Shown: positions 61,449 through 64,000 of the stretch, in pieces | Numbering within the stretch: the first letter of the stretch is position 1 | How the letters are laid out: every line of letters starts with the position of its first letter | Assembly: GCA_964474905.1 (NCBI GenBank) | Contig: CAYYUP010000019.1 | Span: 1-64,000, forward strand | From: JADJRG01 sp964474905 | GTDB taxonomy: Bacteria; Myxococcota_A; Polyangia; Nannocystales; Nannocystaceae | Length of the DNA: 64,000 nt | Reading direction: 5' to 3' | Program-made: the position numbers and the translations under genes | Notes under the pieces: generated by a model | Database searches by the model: none | Seen by the model: the letters and a program-made list of their open reading frames with translations, nothing else | Told to the model about the DNA's origin: nothing

Positions 61449-61531
61449 CGGATCAAGGTATCAGAGCTCGAGGTCGGTCCAACACCGCGCCGCCCGTTGG
61501 CTGTGATGGCCGCGCAAGCCTTGTAGACCGC

Positions 61532-62188
61532 TCAGGTGGTGTTTGCCTGGAGCAGGAGGTGGCCGCGGACACGCTCGGCCCAGTGATCTAGGCCTGAGAT
61601 GGTGCTTTCGATGATCTCTCGCGAGGTTCCGCCGGCTCGCATCGCGTCCGCGAGCAGCTGCTTGGCCCGACGAATTCGCGTGCGCACCGTGCCCTCGGGC
61701 ATGCTCAGGATCGCCGCGATCTCGAGTGCCTTCATGTGCTCCCAAAAGTAGAGTTCGAGGATCTCTTGGTGCTCGATCGGGATCCGACGGAGTGCCGCGA
61801 GCAGGGCCCGCTCCTCGTCGCGCTGGGCGAGCAGAGCGGTCGCCGAGGGTCCCAGATCACTGACCGAGACCGCCGCGAAGTCGAGGTGCTCGCCGCCGCG
61901 GCGCTTGCTCCGGTAGTGGCGATGCAGCACGTTATGGGCGACCGCAAAGAGAAAGGTGCGAAAGCTCGACTCGCCGCGAAACCGTGAGCGGCTCTCGACG
62001 AGTGCCAGGAAGGTGCGTTGGATCAGATCGGGAGCTGCATCGTGGCCGACCTTGTTGCGGAAAAAGCGAGCGATCGACTCGTAATGCCGCTCAAAGAGGC
62101 TTTCGCCCGCCCCCTCTTCGCCGCTGCACCAAGCGGAGAGGAGCTGCTCATCGCTGGTCAAGGGCACGAGTTCTCGATCGGGAGCCAC
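61532..62188 (-). CDS. ECF-type RNA polymerase sigma factor 2
   Basis: 218 aa. Region 2: LFERHYESIARFFRNKVGHDAAPDLIQRTFLALVESRSRFRGESSFRTFLFAVAHNVLHRHYR. Region 4: LRRIPIEHQEILELYFWEHMKALEIAAILSMPEGTVRTRIRRAKQLL. The start codon is two bases after the stop of the upstream repeat protein, so the two are translationally linked. The C-terminal 30 residues are an extension beyond region 4. A DksA-like gene follows. Confidence 0.92.
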   Translation of the reverse strand: MAPDRELVPLTSDEQLLSAWCSGEEGAGESLFERHYESIARFFRNKVGHDAAPDLIQRTFLALVESRSRFRGESSFRTFLFAVAHNVLHRHYRSKRRGGEHLDFAAVSVSDLGPSATALLAQRDEERALLAALRRIPIEHQEILELYFWEHMKALEIAAILSMPEGTVRTRIRRAKQLLADAMRAGGTSREIIESTISGLDHWAERVRGHLLLQANTT

Positions 62189-62190
62189 TG

Positions 62191-63993
62191 CTAGTTGAGA
62201 CCTTGCTGGCGCAGGCTGAAGTTGGCGACGACGGCGGCGAGATTGGCTGCAGAGCGTGGGTCGTTGGCGAGGTTGTAACCAGCTTCACGCATCGCCGGCG
62301 GCAACAGGGGCCGGAGTAGATCGTTGACCTGCGACTCGACGGCATCGGCGACCACCCCGGTGAAGAGGCTCGCGAGAACGCCGTCGTCGCCCAGGAGCAG
62401 CGAGAATCGGGCCTCCGCGAAGGAGTAGGTGAAGCCGCAGAATTCGTAGTTGAAGACGGCTGGACCGTCGACTTCGAGCGGTGGCGTCGCCTTGAAATCG
62501 ATGCCGTCAGCGCTGAGTGCCAGGGTGAAGCATGAGCCGCTGCGCATGTGGATGATGACCTTGCTGTTGGCGAAGAGCTGCCGGTGACCGCTCTCGTCGG
62601 TCGGCAAACTGTCCAAAAGGCCAGCTAGTGGTGCACCGCCGGGGGCGGGGCTGCGGAGGTTTTTGCGGATCGCCGATTCGATGATCGCGTTCTCCAGCTG
62701 ACCGAGACCGTTGACCTGCACCTCGCCGCTGCGGATGTGGTAGCGGGCATGCTTCGCACACATGCCGATGCGCAGCGCCGGCAGGGTGACATGGAGGCCC
62801 CGCTCAGCTCGCAGTTCGACCTCTTCTTCGCTGGCGGTAATGGTGATCCGCTCGTCGGCATCCATGGACAGCTGTGCCGAACCGTAACCGCCGGCCAAGG
62901 GCACGCGAAAGAGTTCGATGCTGTCGGCGTCGACGATGGGCAGCGGCGGCGGCGGTAGATGCTTGAAGCCGAGGGGCGTGAGCGCGGCGGGTAAGCGGGG
63001 GGTCACCAAGACCCGGAAGAGATCGGCGAGGATCGACTCCGTGATCGTGCCGACGCTCTCGGCTTCGCGGTAGTGCAGCTCGTTGATGTCGCCGAAGCGC
63101 AGATCGATGGCGCCATCGGCCAGGGTGTAGCTCACCCTCTCGAGGTGGATCCGGGGCAGCCATGCGGCCCCGCCTAGGTCGATGACGAGTCCGCCCTCGC
63201 ACTCGAGCTCGAGCATCTGCCGGTCGAGTGCGACCCGCAGGCAGGCGCCCGGCGGCAGCGAGAGCACCAGTGGACCCTGCGACGAGGCCCCCGCGAGGCG
63301 AGCGAGCGGGCGAGTGAGGCCCTCGGAGGCGGTACCGTCGGGCCAGAGATGGCGGCGGAGCAGCGGCATGAAGTGGCTTGCGACGGCCGTGAAGAGAGCG
63401 CTCTCCAGGGGTCCTAGGGCGGGCTCGGCGGTGAGCGAGAGCCCCTCGCCGTTGACGGACAACTCGATCTCGTAGAGCACCACCTGGAGGCCAAGACTGC
63501 GCACACGGGCCCGCAGACCGCCCTCGATGGTCAGCGCGAGGTGGCCTTGGTCGTCGGCGGTGGCCATCAAGAAGTAGCTGCGCGCGAGGGCTAGCTCTGC
63601 ATCACCGACACGGGGCAGCGCACGGGTCAGGAGCAGTGGTCCGGGGGCCGGGGGGGTCGGTGGCGGTCTCGCTGGACCCTCTGGCAGAGCGAGAGCCCGG
63701 CGCAGGCGATCGAGCACAGGCCTCGCGATCTGAGTGGCGAGATGCTGAGCTATCTCTTGGAGCAGGTCACCGGTGGCCGGTTGGCTGTCGATCTCGACCG
63801 CATCGGTCGCGGCGTGCCAGGTCAGGCTTGTGATCGTGATGGGGGGCAGCGCCGAGAGCTTTGGAACCCGCAGCATCAGCCCGCCGCGGGTGCGGAGGCG
63901 GAGGCCCTTGGGTCCCCGGCGGAGTTCGAGGGCGCCGCCCGTCGCCAACGCGACTTCGACCTCGATTGCCTCTGGTGTTGCGCCGAGTCGCAC
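62191..63993 (-). CDS. Large repeat protein, possibly 5' truncated by the window edge
   Basis: 600 codons from a GTG at 63993, only 7 bp from the window end; the true start may lie beyond. No signal peptide is seen in the visible part. I read about four repeated units, each strands followed by an amphipathic helix: ITITSLTWHAATDAVEID.../LLQEIAQHLATQIARPV; VVLYEIELSVNGEGLSL.../ALFTAVASHFMPLL; IHLERVSYTLADGAIDL.../ESILADLFRVLV; FCGFTYSFAEARFSLL.../VVADAVESQVNDLL. This could be a lipid-binding tubular (TULIP-like) fold, but I have no motif to prove it. It is translationally coupled to ECF sigma factor 2. Confidence 0.75.
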   Translation of the reverse strand: MRLGATPEAIEVEVALATGGALELRRGPKGLRLRTRGGLMLRVPKLSALPPITITSLTWHAATDAVEIDSQPATGDLLQEIAQHLATQIARPVLDRLRRALALPEGPARPPPTPPAPGPLLLTRALPRVGDAELALARSYFLMATADDQGHLALTIEGGLRARVRSLGLQVVLYEIELSVNGEGLSLTAEPALGPLESALFTAVASHFMPLLRRHLWPDGTASEGLTRPLARLAGASSQGPLVLSLPPGACLRVALDRQMLELECEGGLVIDLGGAAWLPRIHLERVSYTLADGAIDLRFGDINELHYREAESVGTITESILADLFRVLVTPRLPAALTPLGFKHLPPPPLPIVDADSIELFRVPLAGGYGSAQLSMDADERITITASEEEVELRAERGLHVTLPALRIGMCAKHARYHIRSGEVQVNGLGQLENAIIESAIRKNLRSPAPGGAPLAGLLDSLPTDESGHRQLFANSKVIIHMRSGSCFTLALSADGIDFKATPPLEVDGPAVFNYEFCGFTYSFAEARFSLLLGDDGVLASLFTGVVADAVESQVNDLLRPLLPPAMREAGYNLANDPRSAANLAAVVANFSLRQQGLN

Positions 63994-64000
63994 AAGGGCC

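Overview
The window is high-GC (about two thirds G+C by eye), densely coded bacterial DNA. It most resembles a myxobacterium of the Nannocystineae (Plesiocystis/Enhygromyxa/Nannocystis type). The evidence is: many secreted lipoproteins whose lipobox Cys is followed by long Ser/Thr/Asp/Gly linkers; one protein with a MYXO-CTERM type tail; a myxobacterial Cys-rich repeat; Hanks-type Ser/Thr kinases, one with WD40 propellers; a class III cyclase; and hybrid histidine kinase and ECF sigma genes. There is no rRNA, tRNA, CRISPR array, IS element or phage gene. A run of 100 Ns (19963-20062) is a scaffold gap inside a VWA gene.

Layout. 1-14 kb: GFA protein and epoxide hydrolase, a beta-rich lipoprotein, an acyl-CoA synthetase, an EF-hand lipoprotein, an arrestin-like/HEAT protein, a metzincin-like MYXO-CTERM protein, an MFS/NTT-like transporter, a Tat-type lipoprotein epimerase, and a lipoprotein that I read as two truncated-globin-like domains plus a P domain. 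14.4-22.2 kb: a tight five-gene operon (SWIM-type Zn finger, unknown 466 aa protein, CoxE-like VWA, MoxR AAA ATPase, DUF5682-type protein); it looks like a chaperone-type NTP-dependent system of unknown role. 22.3-33.5 kb: two aldo/keto reductases, more lipoproteins (one IgGFc-binding-like, with an apparent CTG start), a multi-TM protein, a divergent MarR/DUF4336 pair with a doubled palindromic operator, and a GAF-adenylate cyclase.

33.5-45.3 kb: a DUF218 protein, the rsmH-ftsL-ftsI segment of the division/cell-wall cluster, a Fic-fold protein lacking its catalytic motif, ribA, a queuosine-precursor-type transporter, an SDR, a 530-bp intergenic region packed with hairpins upstream of lysA, and a hybrid histidine kinase. 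45.3-64 kb: ECF sigma, sirtuin and a WD40 Ser/Thr kinase; unknown proteins; an SDR; a probable pseudokinase; a second IgGFc-like lipoprotein followed by a duplicated fragment of its own 3' end; an outer-membrane barrel; a two-module VOC protein; a DksA-like protein; an ECF sigma factor; and a large repeat protein running to the window edge.

The main themes are cell-surface display (about nine lipoproteins), signalling (two STPK-fold proteins, one hybrid HK, one cyclase, two ECF sigmas, one MarR), and catalytically altered enzyme folds (QEAAH metzincin, FPWPEISGR Fic, SFG kinase). The strongest candidates for undescribed biology are the five-gene MoxR-VWA operon, the globin-like lipoprotein and the hairpin array upstream of lysA.
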